Source of the DNA: an uncultured Spartobacteria bacterium
Lineage (GTDB): Bacteria > Verrucomicrobiota > Verrucomicrobiia > Chthoniobacterales > Chthoniobacteraceae
Reading direction: 5' to 3'
Length of the DNA: 64,000 bases
NCBI GenBank assembly: GCA_903901425.1
Contig: CAIURC010000012.1
Location: 36,450-100,449 of the forward strand
Below, in pieces: positions 53,222-61,061 of the stretch (the stretch's first letter is position 1; every line of letters begins with the position of its first letter). The notes beneath the pieces were generated by a model. The model saw nothing but the letters and a program-made list of their open reading frames with translations, was not told the DNA's origin and did not search any database. Made by a program: the position numbers and the translations under genes.

Positions 53222-54796
53222 GTGGAGACGGGATTACAGAGCGGACAAGAACCGGTGAAGCGGTGGACCCTGAAACGGTGTCTCTGGCTGTGTGTGCCGG
53301 CGCTGGTGCTGGGGGCGGTTTTGCGGGTGGGATTTTTGGCGGCAGTGCCGCAGGTATACTACGGGTCGGACAGCAACTCGTATTTTTACACCTGCTCTGC
53401 GCTCTGGAATGAGCACCGGGTCACGCTGCCGGCAAAGCGGCGCTACTTGTATCCCTTGCTGATGACGACGCTGCCAGCGTTGCCCGGGAGTCCAGCCGTG
53501 GCGGTGGCGGTGATGCAGCACGCGGTGGGGTTGTTGACCTTGGTGGGGATTGGTTGGGTGACGGGCAGTCTGGTTCGGAGAAAGGTGATCTGGGTGCCGG
53601 CAGTGACGCTGTTGGCAGCGGTATGGCCGAGGATGTTGTGGTACGAGCACGAGTTGATGGCGGAGCCATTTGTGCTGGCGATGTTCGTGCTGGCGGTTGC
53701 GCTGAGTTTGCCGGTGGCGGGACTGCGTTGTGGGCGTCGGTTTCTATGGTTCCTGTGGGCAGCAGCCTTGATCATGGCGTTTAAACCGCATGGCCGGCCG
53801 ATCTGGCTGGCACTCGTATTTTTGGGTCTGTGGATGAGCTGGCGAGGGTTCCCGTGGAACCGGAAGCATGCGTTGGCTGCCGGGGTGTCTGCGTTTCTGG
53901 TGCTCACCGGTGGAAGCAACTCGCAGGGAGCCTGGTTGTTTTTGAATTCGGCGCTGCCGCTGGTGCAGTTGGACGGCGAAAAGTGGCGGGAGTACCGGGA
54001 GATCCTCAGACCGATGGTGGAGGAGAGCCGAAGCGATCTGCTCAACTACGCGACCCGGCAGCGGGTCTATAAAAAGACTCTCAACAGCACGGACCGCTCA
54101 AATTCCCTCGGACAGGAGTGGGTGCGCCTGTGCAAAGACCCGGTCATGTACGGAAAAGTGGCCGGGAGTCTGGCGGTGGAGGCGGTGCTTTCGGCTCCGG
54201 GGACATATGCGGGGATGGTGACCCGGAAAATCCTGCTGGCGTTTTCAAATGAACAGGTTTCGGCATTTGCACCGGCCCGGTTTTGGAAGAAGCAGGAGGA
54301 ACTCAACCGGGATCGCTGGGAGGAGCGGCGTCGGGAGTTGGAGCTCCTTTATAACACGGACCGAGCTGGCTACGACCGGATGGTGGCGGAGGGTGCGGCA
54401 AAACGGTTCTGGGTTTCGGACTGGGAGTCGCGGTTCAAGAAGTTGCTGTCATGGACTGTGTACGAGCCTGGGGTGGAGGGCGGAGCGCCGCGGATCCGGC
54501 CAACCTGGATGGGCGGGTTGGTGGCGCTGGGGCTGCTTGCGACTTTGCGGCGGGTGTGGTGGCGCGGAGCGGCCTTCGTTTGGGTTCCGGCTGTGTTCTA
54601 TCTGGTCCTGACGTATGCGGTGGGGGATTCGATCCCGCGATATGTCCACCCCGTGGAATGGTGCGGGATGGTTCTGATGGCGCTGGGAGGCGAATCGGTG
54701 CTGGACGCGCTGGGCTGGGGCTGGCGCGTTGTTGCCGGACGGAAATCCTCGGAGCCGCGGTCTGCGCTCCCGGAGAAATTGCCGGTATCCGGTTGA
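53222..54796 (+). CDS. GT-C-like polytopic membrane protein, paralogue 2
   Basis: This 524-residue protein shares many blocks with the gene at 13292 (AVWPRMLWYEHE, KPHGRPIWLAL, QGAWLFLNSALPLV, EYREILRPMVEESRS, DSIPRYVHPVEW) and has about ten helices, with the acidic residue in YYGSDSNSYFY after helix 1. It is probably a lipid-linked sugar transferase of the GT-C group. GTG starts at 53222 or 53255 are possible. It lies beside DUF2339 and outside any obvious operon. Confidence 0.7.
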   Translation: METGLQSGQEPVKRWTLKRCLWLCVPALVLGAVLRVGFLAAVPQVYYGSDSNSYFYTCSALWNEHRVTLPAKRRYLYPLLMTTLPALPGSPAVAVAVMQHAVGLLTLVGIGWVTGSLVRRKVIWVPAVTLLAAVWPRMLWYEHELMAEPFVLAMFVLAVALSLPVAGLRCGRRFLWFLWAAALIMAFKPHGRPIWLALVFLGLWMSWRGFPWNRKHALAAGVSAFLVLTGGSNSQGAWLFLNSALPLVQLDGEKWREYREILRPMVEESRSDLLNYATRQRVYKKTLNSTDRSNSLGQEWVRLCKDPVMYGKVAGSLAVEAVLSAPGTYAGMVTRKILLAFSNEQVSAFAPARFWKKQEELNRDRWEERRRELELLYNTDRAGYDRMVAEGAAKRFWVSDWESRFKKLLSWTVYEPGVEGGAPRIRPTWMGGLVALGLLATLRRVWWRGAAFVWVPAVFYLVLTYAVGDSIPRYVHPVEWCGMVLMALGGESVLDALGWGWRVVAGRKSSEPRSALPEKLPVSG

Positions 54797-55147
54797 ACCG
54801 GGGGTGCCTCCTCTGCGACGACATCCTTGCAGGAAAATCCCAGCACGCATCGGAAAATATGCGCCCCGCGCCGCCGTCTGTTTTTCTTTACCCACGCTTT
54901 CTTTCCTAAATCAGCCTGCAACTCCTGGCCCGGTGCGCATTCGATGCGCCGGAATGGCAACTCTTGGCCCTCCGGCTCCAAGCGTCGCATGGAGCGGCCT
55001 CACCGAATAGTAGCTGCCTTTAAAAGCAAACTCGGTCACCAGATTCTTGTAAATCCGCTGCACTACCCAAGCTCAGCAGCGAATCTGGCGCCCAACTGTG
55101 GCGTGTGGGAGTTCACTGAAGGCTATTGCTAGCCGCCAGCGGGAGAC
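54797..55147. other. Gene-free spacer at the start of the accessory region
   Basis: No gene is seen in these 351 bases. A perfect GCGCAT-TCG-ATGCGC hairpin occurs at about 54937 and could end transcription of the preceding gene, but it lacks a T run. Base composition drops from that of the preceding gene. Confidence 0.5.
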
Positions 55148-55513
55148 TTAATGGTGCGAATAGGAGACACCTAATTTTTTGGCGGCATCATCCAACCAAC
55201 GATCTTTGGACCACAGGAAATTTCCAGAAAGGCGCGCTGCGACGAGGAGTTGAATGTCGTTCCATCCGATGCCGCGTCCGTAGAGGCGATGTATTTCAAT
55301 AAATTGCATGCACTCGTCTACCGTGCCCATGGCAGTTTTGGATAGACAACGTAATGCAGCAAGGGTTTTGGGCCGATTCAGGAGATTTCCTGTTGCTAGT
55401 TCACCCAGGACAATCGGATGGATCACAATCAGGCCTTTCTGAAGCATTTGCGCAAAATGAGGAAATCCGTGACGGAAGTGGTAAATCCAAACAGAAGTAT
55501 CTGCGAGGATCAT
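55148..55513 (-). CDS. VapC-type PIN-domain toxin
   Basis: This 121-residue protein has the PIN-domain acidic residues in MILADTSVWIYHF (Asp5), VLGELATG (Glu), WNDIQLLVAA and LWSKDRWLDDAA. These form the metal-dependent RNase site of VapC toxins. It follows its antitoxin gene with a four-base overlap. Confidence 0.93.
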   Translation of the reverse strand: MILADTSVWIYHFRHGFPHFAQMLQKGLIVIHPIVLGELATGNLLNRPKTLAALRCLSKTAMGTVDECMQFIEIHRLYGRGIGWNDIQLLVAARLSGNFLWSKDRWLDDAAKKLGVSYSHH

Positions 55514-55722
55514 TCTTTGTTGGATTTCTGAGGGCGAGTGCGTTTTGGGATCTCTAAAGAAGGCATCGCCCCTCCCAGCGCCGCCAATCGTCGGGCGGCT
55601 TCGCGTTCGATGAGGGCTTCAAGCCCCATTCTTACCAGTGCGGTCTTTTCTGTCTCGCCAGTATACTCTCCGGCAAGAGCTAGTAAGGGCTCATCGATGT
55701 TGAGCGTCGTCCTCATATGCAT
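55510..55722 (-). CDS. VapB-type antitoxin
   Basis: The 70-residue protein begins MHMRTTLNIDEPLLALAGEYTG, the ribbon-helix-helix DNA-binding pattern of VapB/DUF2191 antitoxins, followed by a C-terminal region that wraps the toxin. Both 55722 and 55716 are plausible starts. The start codon lies in a perfect inverted repeat, which fits autoregulation by the antitoxin-toxin complex. Confidence 0.88.
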   Translation of the reverse strand: MHMRTTLNIDEPLLALAGEYTGETEKTALVRMGLEALIEREAARRLAALGGAMPSLEIPKRTRPQKSNKE

Positions 55723-55734
55723 GAGTATGCATAT
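55715..55734. promoter_or_regulatory. Palindromic operator of the first vapBC
   Basis: ATATGCAT and ATGCATAT form a perfect inverted repeat around the spacer GAGT, overlapping the antitoxin start. Ribbon-helix-helix antitoxins bind such sites. Confidence 0.6.
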
Positions 55735-55874
55735 TGTGGATGCATTTTGTCAATTTTGAACATCCCATCTGGTGGAGTGCAGTGATCGGATTGCGGCCAC
55801 CGATCGGTTCGGAAACAAAGACGTCTCACGAACCCAGCTCAGCGCCGGCAGGCTGACTGGGAACTCCTGCGCAG

Positions 55875-55996
55875 GGTTGGCGCGCGCCCTCAGCTGGTAA
55901 AATGAACAGGGAAATTCCATCCGAATGCTCCGCAGCCATGCCGCAATCCTCGGAAACCGACTCAATGTGTCATGAGTTGCACCCTGACCCCAAAAC
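55875..55996 (+). repeat. Diverged 122-bp direct repeat, copy A
   Basis: This stretch matches 57254-57376 over its whole length, with a 34-base core that is identical (contains TTCCATCCGAATGCTCCGCA) and about a dozen to fifteen differences elsewhere by hand alignment. Together the copies bracket the second toxin-antitoxin module. It ends in CCCTGACCCCAAAAC. No gene is supported in it. Confidence 0.8.
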
Positions 55997-56067
55997 CAGT
56001 GACCCCAAACCCATCGGCCGGATTCCGACCGATTCTACATGTTGGCATCTTGACATCAGGTATGCTA

Positions 56068-56081
56068 GGCATCATGATGCC
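56068..56081. promoter_or_regulatory. Palindromic operator of the second vapBC
   Basis: A perfect 14-bp palindrome, GGCATCATGATGCC, lies three bases before the antitoxin start. A related half (TTGGCATC) occurs at 56042. The position is that of an antitoxin autoregulatory site. Confidence 0.55.
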
Positions 56082-56084
56082 ATT

Positions 56085-56360
56085 ATGAGAACGACCGTGA
56101 CGCTGGATCGGGACGTGGAACAGCGCCTGCGCGAGACCGCGCTGCGAACGCGCCGGCCTTTCAAGCGCGTCCTCAACGAGGCCCTGCGCAGTGCTCTCGA
56201 TGCCCAGGAGCCTCTGGCCGCCGAACGTTTTGAGGTGAAGGCCCGCCCCATGGGGCTGCGCGCCGGTCTCGACCCCACCGGTTTCAACCGACTCGCCGAT
56301 GACTTGGAGGCGGAGGCCTTTTTGGAAGCGACGCGGAAACTTCAGGCCGCCTCCCGATGA
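56085..56360 (+). CDS. Antitoxin of the second VapBC-type module
   Basis: The 91-residue protein starts MRTTVTLDRDVEQRLRETALRTRR, a ribbon-helix-helix pattern, and has a C-terminal tail (GLDPTGFNRLADDLEAEAFLE) typical for toxin binding. ATG 56085 follows a palindromic operator. The toxin start overlaps by four bases. Confidence 0.85.
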   Translation: MRTTVTLDRDVEQRLRETALRTRRPFKRVLNEALRSALDAQEPLAAERFEVKARPMGLRAGLDPTGFNRLADDLEAEAFLEATRKLQAASR

Positions 56361-56785
56361 TCGTTCCTGACGCGAATTTGCTGCTCTACGCCTACGACGA
56401 GAGCAGTCCCTTCCATGAACCGGCGAAGGCCTGGTGCGAGGAGGTGATGAGTGGTCCGTCTCCGCTCACCTTGCTGCCGGCGGTGGTGTTCGGGTTCGTT
56501 CGTATCGTCACCCATCCCCGGGTGTTCAAAGATCCCCTCTCCGTCTCCGAAGCGGCCGATCACGTCCGTTCCTGGCTGGCGATGCGGCACGTCCAGCTCC
56601 ACGAGATGTTGCCGGAGGACGTGGCGTGCGCCCTCGGTCTGCTGGAAGCGGCAGGCACGGCCGGAAACCTGACCAGCGACGCCCAGATCGCCGCAGTGGC
56701 GCTGCGCCTCGACGCCGAAGTGCACACCGCCGATCTCGATTTCGGTCGCTTTCCGAAGGTGCGCTTTCTCAATCCTTTGAGGTAG
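56357..56785 (+). CDS. PIN-domain VapC-type toxin, second module
   Basis: The 142-residue protein has the PIN acidic residues at MIVPDANLLLYAYD (Asp5), NLTSDAQIAAVAL and HTADLDFGRFP. The conserved glutamate near residue 45 is not obvious (VVFGFVRIV), as is common in this VapC subgroup. The pair belongs to the TA class with long toxins and is bracketed by the 122-bp direct repeat. Confidence 0.9.
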   Translation: MIVPDANLLLYAYDESSPFHEPAKAWCEEVMSGPSPLTLLPAVVFGFVRIVTHPRVFKDPLSVSEAADHVRSWLAMRHVQLHEMLPEDVACALGLLEAAGTAGNLTSDAQIAAVALRLDAEVHTADLDFGRFPKVRFLNPLR

Positions 56786-57533
56786 GATGCGACGCTTGTT
56801 TTTGTCGCCTCCGCCATACGCGTAGCGGAACCGGCGACCGTTCCGGACGCGCACGATCCTCGGTGCCCAGCGGCGGGGCTCCGGCCGAGGACTCCGAACC
56901 CGCACCGACCCCGGGCCTTCGGCGGGAAGGGAGCCGAGGGGATGAAAACTCCTAGCAGTCAGGCAGCAGCAAGTCACCCGCCGATTTTCCACCAGACCTT
57001 GCCCGCGGTGATCGCGCTGGCGGGAGAAGCCGGATCGCCGGCGAGCACTTCCTTCGCCCCGGGGATATTTGCTTGCTCCGTTCACGAGGAACAACACCTC
57101 GCGCACCGCCGCGACCGCTAGGAAATTTCTTTTGTGCAAGCAGGACCGGAAACGGTCGGAAGAGAGAGGGGCGGCGGGGAGTTGGAGGGGCTTGCCTCGG
57201 ACGGTGTCAAAAAAATTCGATGCTCCTCCTCACACAAAAAACCGGTCCACGCCGGTTGGTGCGCGCGCTCAACTGGTAAAAGGCACAGGGAAATTCCATC
57301 CGAATGCTCCGCAGCCATCCCACAATCCTCGGAAACCGAATCTGTGTGTCAAGAGTTTGACCCTGCCCCCCAAAACTGCGGCCGGACTCCTGCATGATGA
57401 AAGCGCCCGTTCTGCGATTCACCACGCTCCCGCTCGCACCGTTGGCAACGCCCTGCACATCACCTCTCCGGAGTCCTTCTCCACGATTCACTGAGGAATT
57501 GCAGCACACCTTCGATTCGCCTAAATTCCAGTC
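56786..57533. other. Gene-free repeat-rich spacer
   Basis: These 748 bases have no supported gene; the long open frames have low-complexity Arg/Pro/Ser products. It contains the second copy of the 122-bp repeat and, at about 57117-57175, a stretch that resembles the start and middle of the 81-bp repeat (GCTAGG, then a T-rich run, then CGGAAACGGT and GAGAGAGG) but with many changes. Confidence 0.55.
57254..57376 (+). repeat. Diverged 122-bp direct repeat, copy B
   Basis: This copy matches 55875-55996 with about a dozen to fifteen differences and one added base. It lies downstream of the second toxin-antitoxin module, so the module sits between direct repeats about 1.4 kb apart. Confidence 0.8.
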
Positions 57534-57719
57534 ATGTCCTTAGCGGAAATCAAATCCGTGTTGAAGAAGCTCACGCCGGCCGAGATTGAGGAGATTGAGA
57601 CCATTCTCCACGAACTGAAGGCCGACGCTGAGCACCGCGTTTCACCCATCTCAGAGTTTATCGGCTGCGCCCGAGGCACCGTGATTTTTCACGAGGGATG
57701 GGACGAACCCGATTGCTAG
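57534..57719 (+). CDS. Small antitoxin-like protein, cut off by the 81-bp repeat
   Basis: The 61-residue frame starts MSLAEIKSVLKKLTPAEIEEIETILHEL, a helical pattern common in small antitoxin or addiction-like proteins, and ends FHEGWDEPDC. The last Asp-Cys and the stop lie at the edge of or inside the first 81-bp repeat. The natural C-terminus was probably longer. No toxin gene follows. Confidence 0.5.
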   Translation: MSLAEIKSVLKKLTPAEIEEIETILHELKADAEHRVSPISEFIGCARGTVIFHEGWDEPDC

Positions 57720-57792
57720 GCATTTGCTTTTTTGGCCGGGTCACGGGAAACGGTTGGAGAGCGGATTAGGGCCGGAGGAGAGAGGGGGTCTG
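57712..57792 (+). repeat. 81-bp direct repeat, copy 1
   Basis: The unit begins ATTGCTAGGCATTTGC and ends GAGAGAGGGGGTCTG. The two other copies (60898 and 62226) are identical over all 81 bases by eye. It contains a T6 run and a purine-rich second half. Left of it is the end of the antitoxin-like frame; right of it the DUF4838 gene reads into it on the minus strand and stops inside it. Confidence 0.95.
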
Positions 57793-59133
57793 GTAGTATT
57801 CCCATGCGTAGAGATTCGGCGTGATTGCGCGGAACCCCCGAACTCGATCGCAAACTGACTGACGGTATTGCTCGTTCCAGAAATCGGATCGGGTCTTGGT
57901 GAAGCAAAACGCCAGATTAGGAGGCAGGTCGGCGATTGCCGTGTAATAATCGGATTTGCCGTAGCTTTCATAGTCGCCGAACGCGGCGACTTCGCGGCCC
58001 GGGTGACTGCGCTGGATTTCCCATGCCACAGTGACGTGAAATTCCGCCAACAATCGGCCCGCCGCCGCGCGAAACGTCTCAGTCAGCTCGGGCGACAGGG
58101 AAAGCCGGACGGTGCCGCGTTCGGAATTGATCCCCAGCCCCTTCCTCACTTGTTCGCGCAATTCCGGCGGTTCCACTCGAGCCAGACACCTGTCGCAGCT
58201 ACAGGGAATCCAGACGTCGTTCGGGCACACGGACACGACACGCAGGTTCGGATCTCGATCAAGCTGGCGGCGTAGTTCTTTGACGAACTCCGTCAGCGTG
58301 TCCGGTTCTGACAGGCACAGGTTACCCGCGCCGTAACTGGTGACGTCAAAATCGCGCCGTCCGTCTGGAAGCACCGCGAAAATCTGCGGCTTTATTTGGC
58401 GCAACGTCTCGCGGTTGTTTTGTGTGAGCAGCAGAAAACTATGGTTAATGAAGGTGGAAACCGCGCGTCCATACCCGGCGCGGATGCACCAGCGGGCCAC
58501 GTCGCCGTCCGCCGGAGGCAGGCTGCCCAGTCTCTTATTGGCGAAACCATGCGCGCGATACTCCAGCGCAGGCTTCTCGGTGATGTTCAGTCGGGGAATC
58601 GCAATGCGCTTGGCGGCGGGCGCCACGACGCCGAGTTCGCCCGGCATATACCAGCGAATGCCAACGGAATCCTCCAGAAAACGATAGACGGCCAGCAACG
58701 TGCCATTGCGCACGGTGGTTCCGGGGAAGCTGCTGAGCGACATGAAAGGGGTGCCTTGTTTGTTGGTCATGTCGTCCCCCAGCAACACAAGCCAGTTCGC
58801 GCCCGACACCAGCCGGTGCTCCTCCAGCCCCAATCCCTTGGATGAAACGCCCCGCGCCTCTGCTGCAGCCGACGGGCCGACCATCACCACGGACGTGGCG
58901 GGATCTTCTGGCAACGCGTTTGTGATCGGCAACTCAACTCCAGTCGCCAGCTTCAGGTGGTCGCGCAGTTCCTCCGCAGCGTATTGGGCTGTTGGAGTCG
59001 CCCCCGGCGCGAGATAGATCACCCCGCGCGCTTTGCCGTCCGCGATCAGCGCACCGGCTTCCGGAACCTGTTCGCCGAGCACAGCCAGGGGCGCGAGCAG
59101 CAGGGCAATGATGAGTGTAAGGGTGTGTTTCAT
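57766..59133 (-). pseudogene. DUF4838 protein, 3' truncated
   Basis: This is a secreted 455-residue product with signal peptide, an N-terminal glycoside-hydrolase-like barrel-associated region (GVIYLAPGATPTAQYAAEEL) and a DUF4838 domain. DUF4838 proteins are usually much longer. The last eight residues (QTPSLLRP) come from the 81-bp repeat, so the native end has been lost at 57793. It lies 15 bases after the preceding gene on the same strand and was probably in one operon with it. Confidence 0.75.
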
Positions 59134-59148
59134 AAATATTGCCTTCCT

Positions 59149-60156
59149 TTATCGGTTCAGTTTCTCGTCCCCGTGCTTCTTGATCCAATTGCGCATCCAC
59201 GGAGCGCTGGGAATGCCTTGGTCGATCCCGGCGAGGCCGAGGATGACGAGATCGGAGACACGGCCTTCTTTGAGCCACTTCAAGCCGAGGCTGCACTGGT
59301 GTTCCATGAGATCCAGCGGCACGGGCTGCCCCATCACATAGGTCTTGTCATCCGCCTTCGCAGGATCCTTGTCCCAGTAGCCCCAGAGATAGATGCCCAA
59401 GGCGATACGGCAGGTCTTCGGCTTGATGGATTCCAGCAAGGCCATGTTCTTCTCCAGGTCGCGCAGATCCGCGCTCTTCGCTGTCCAAAGCACGACCACG
59501 TCAAAGTGCTTCATGTGGTCGACCAGCGTCGGTTCGCAGTCCCTGAAGTCGGGGTGCTTGCGGTCGAACTCTTCGGTGTAGATGGTTGTCCAGATCTCCA
59601 TCGGACGCCCCACCGTGCCGAGCTGGTCGCGCATGGATTTCAACTGCACCTCGGTCATCGCCGGCGTTCCGACCTTTGTTCCGTCGGCACGTTTTGTGTA
59701 AGGTCTGGTGACGAAATCGTCGAGGTAGATGCCGGTGAAGTTGGGGTAGCCCTTTGCCAGGGTGACGATGTCGGGAACCTCCGCCAGACCACCAAGCCCG
59801 CCCGACCCTACGGCGGCCCACTGGACGCGTTTCAGAGGCTCGAAGGAAATGGCATACTGCTCCTTGGTAGTCATCGCCTTCCAGCCCTTCTCCCGCGACA
59901 TGGCAGGCGGGTGGTTCCAGGGCTGCGTGATGAACATCAGGTTCGGCACGCCGAGCCAGAAAGCGCCCTCGGTAGGCGTCATCCGCGAGCCGCCCCGATA
60001 GCCCGCACCCTCGTAAAAAAGGCGAGGCCCGTCGGCCGGCACTCCAAAAAGCCACAGACGGTCGCGGACGGTGTCGGACGATGGTGTTTGCTGGGCGTTT
60101 ACCACGAGCGGAGCTAGCATCAGCAGGGCGGTGATGAGGGGGAGGAGGGGGTTCAT
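59149..60156 (-). CDS. Secreted hypothetical protein
   Basis: This 335-residue protein has a signal peptide and no motif I recognise; it looks like an alpha/beta barrel (IYLDDFVTRP, IWTTIYTEEFD, VVLWTAKSADL, LGIYLWGYWD) of the sugar-hydrolase type. The acidic pair in YLDDF and TEEFD could be catalytic. It lies upstream of the DUF4838 gene in the same direction and downstream of the DeoR-type regulator, which suggests a sugar-utilisation unit. Confidence 0.65.
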   Translation of the reverse strand: MNPLLPLITALLMLAPLVVNAQQTPSSDTVRDRLWLFGVPADGPRLFYEGAGYRGGSRMTPTEGAFWLGVPNLMFITQPWNHPPAMSREKGWKAMTTKEQYAISFEPLKRVQWAAVGSGGLGGLAEVPDIVTLAKGYPNFTGIYLDDFVTRPYTKRADGTKVGTPAMTEVQLKSMRDQLGTVGRPMEIWTTIYTEEFDRKHPDFRDCEPTLVDHMKHFDVVVLWTAKSADLRDLEKNMALLESIKPKTCRIALGIYLWGYWDKDPAKADDKTYVMGQPVPLDLMEHQCSLGLKWLKEGRVSDLVILGLAGIDQGIPSAPWMRNWIKKHGDEKLNR

Positions 60157-60268
60157 CGTTGTGGCTGTTTGTTGCGTGGTTTCAGAGTCGGTTGGTTATC
60201 TTGATTAGGTTTGCCGTCCGGGTTTCATTTCACTCGCAGCTTCACCGGTTTCCAGATCCCGGAGAAAC

Positions 60269-60897
60269 TCAAGAGGCATGAGGCACGCCTCCTAAAAGCG
60301 ACGGATCGCCACAGGCTACACGCACCTTTACCCCACGATCCTCCAGTTGCTTCAAGGCATCCGCAGGTGCCCCCTCACCGGTCACCACCTCATGGATCTG
60401 CCCAATGTCCAGAACCTTGCACAGCGCCCGCTGGCCGAATTTGGAATGATCCACCAGCAGTATGACTCTCGCCGCCTGCTTCGCGATGATTTGCTTGATG
60501 CGGAACGTGGCGATGGCCGATTCGAAAGTACCTTCCTCCGGGAGAAACCCTTTCGTAGAAAAAAAGGCCACATCCACAAAGAACCGGCCGGCGCTTTCTT
60601 CGGCCGTCGGACCCACAAAACACGAACTGGCCGGATCGAACTGTCCGCCCAGCCCAATGGTTGTGTGCTCCGCAGCGGCACCCAACTCCATACACGCCAT
60701 TGCCGAGTGGGTTACCACCGTAAGCGGGTGCCGGATGGCGGCCAGTTGCCGGGCCAGGACGAGGCACGTTGTACTGCCATCCAGAAAGACCGTTTGTTGC
60801 GGTTTGATCAGTTCGATCGCCTCACGGGCGATCAGCTCTTTTTCCTGGCGATGAAGCGACAACCGCTGCTGCAACGGCGATTCGTAATAGTGCTTTG
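60269..60897 (-). pseudogene. DeoR-family regulator, 5' truncated (HTH missing)
   Basis: The sensor domain of a DeoR-type sugar regulator is present: EKELIAREAIELIKP, TVFLDGSTTCLVLARQL, THSAMACMELG, GGQFDPASSCFVGPTAEE, KTVD-like KFGQRALCKV. The frame remains DeoR-like up to the edge of the 81-bp repeat (KHYYESPLQQR), where it stops, so the N-terminal helix-turn-helix is gone. It was probably the regulator of the adjacent sugar genes before the break. Confidence 0.85.
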
Positions 60898-60978
60898 ATT
60901 GCTAGGCATTTGCTTTTTTGGCCGGGTCACGGGAAACGGTTGGAGAGCGGATTAGGGCCGGAGGAGAGAGGGGGTCTG
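60898..60978 (+). repeat. 81-bp direct repeat, copy 2
   Basis: Identical to copies 1 and 3. The DeoR gene breaks at its left edge and a primase-like tail begins at its right edge. Confidence 0.95.
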
Positions 60979-61061
60979 ACAACACCCCGGTCAAAGACCT
61001 CAACGATTGCGTCCACCTTGCGGCGCGCGATCTGGCTGATTTGGAGGAGGTGTTCGCATGA
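60979..61061 (+). pseudogene. Tail of a replication gene upstream of the DUF3631 gene
   Basis: In frame, this codes for a 27-residue tail (DNTPVKDLNDCVHLAARDLADL... ) with helical, leucine-rich character, and its TGA overlaps the DUF3631 start by four bases. In plasmid and phage replication modules a primase or Toprim protein commonly precedes the DUF3631 protein, so this is probably that gene's end. The start lies in or beyond the 81-bp repeat and has been lost. Confidence 0.5.

Noticed and set aside
56063..56072. TGCTAGGCAT before the second antitoxin as a fourth 81-bp copy
   Set aside because: Only ten bases match and the sequence after it does not follow the repeat; it belongs to the operator region.
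56342..57139. Minus-strand frame of 265 codons over the second toxin gene
   Set aside because: It is antisense to the well-supported vapBC pair and its product is low-complexity and basic.
57069..57494. Plus-strand frame of 141 codons before the antitoxin-like gene
   Set aside because: It runs through the 122-bp repeat, the composition is not protein-like, and the same repeat at 55875 is not coding in the matching frame.
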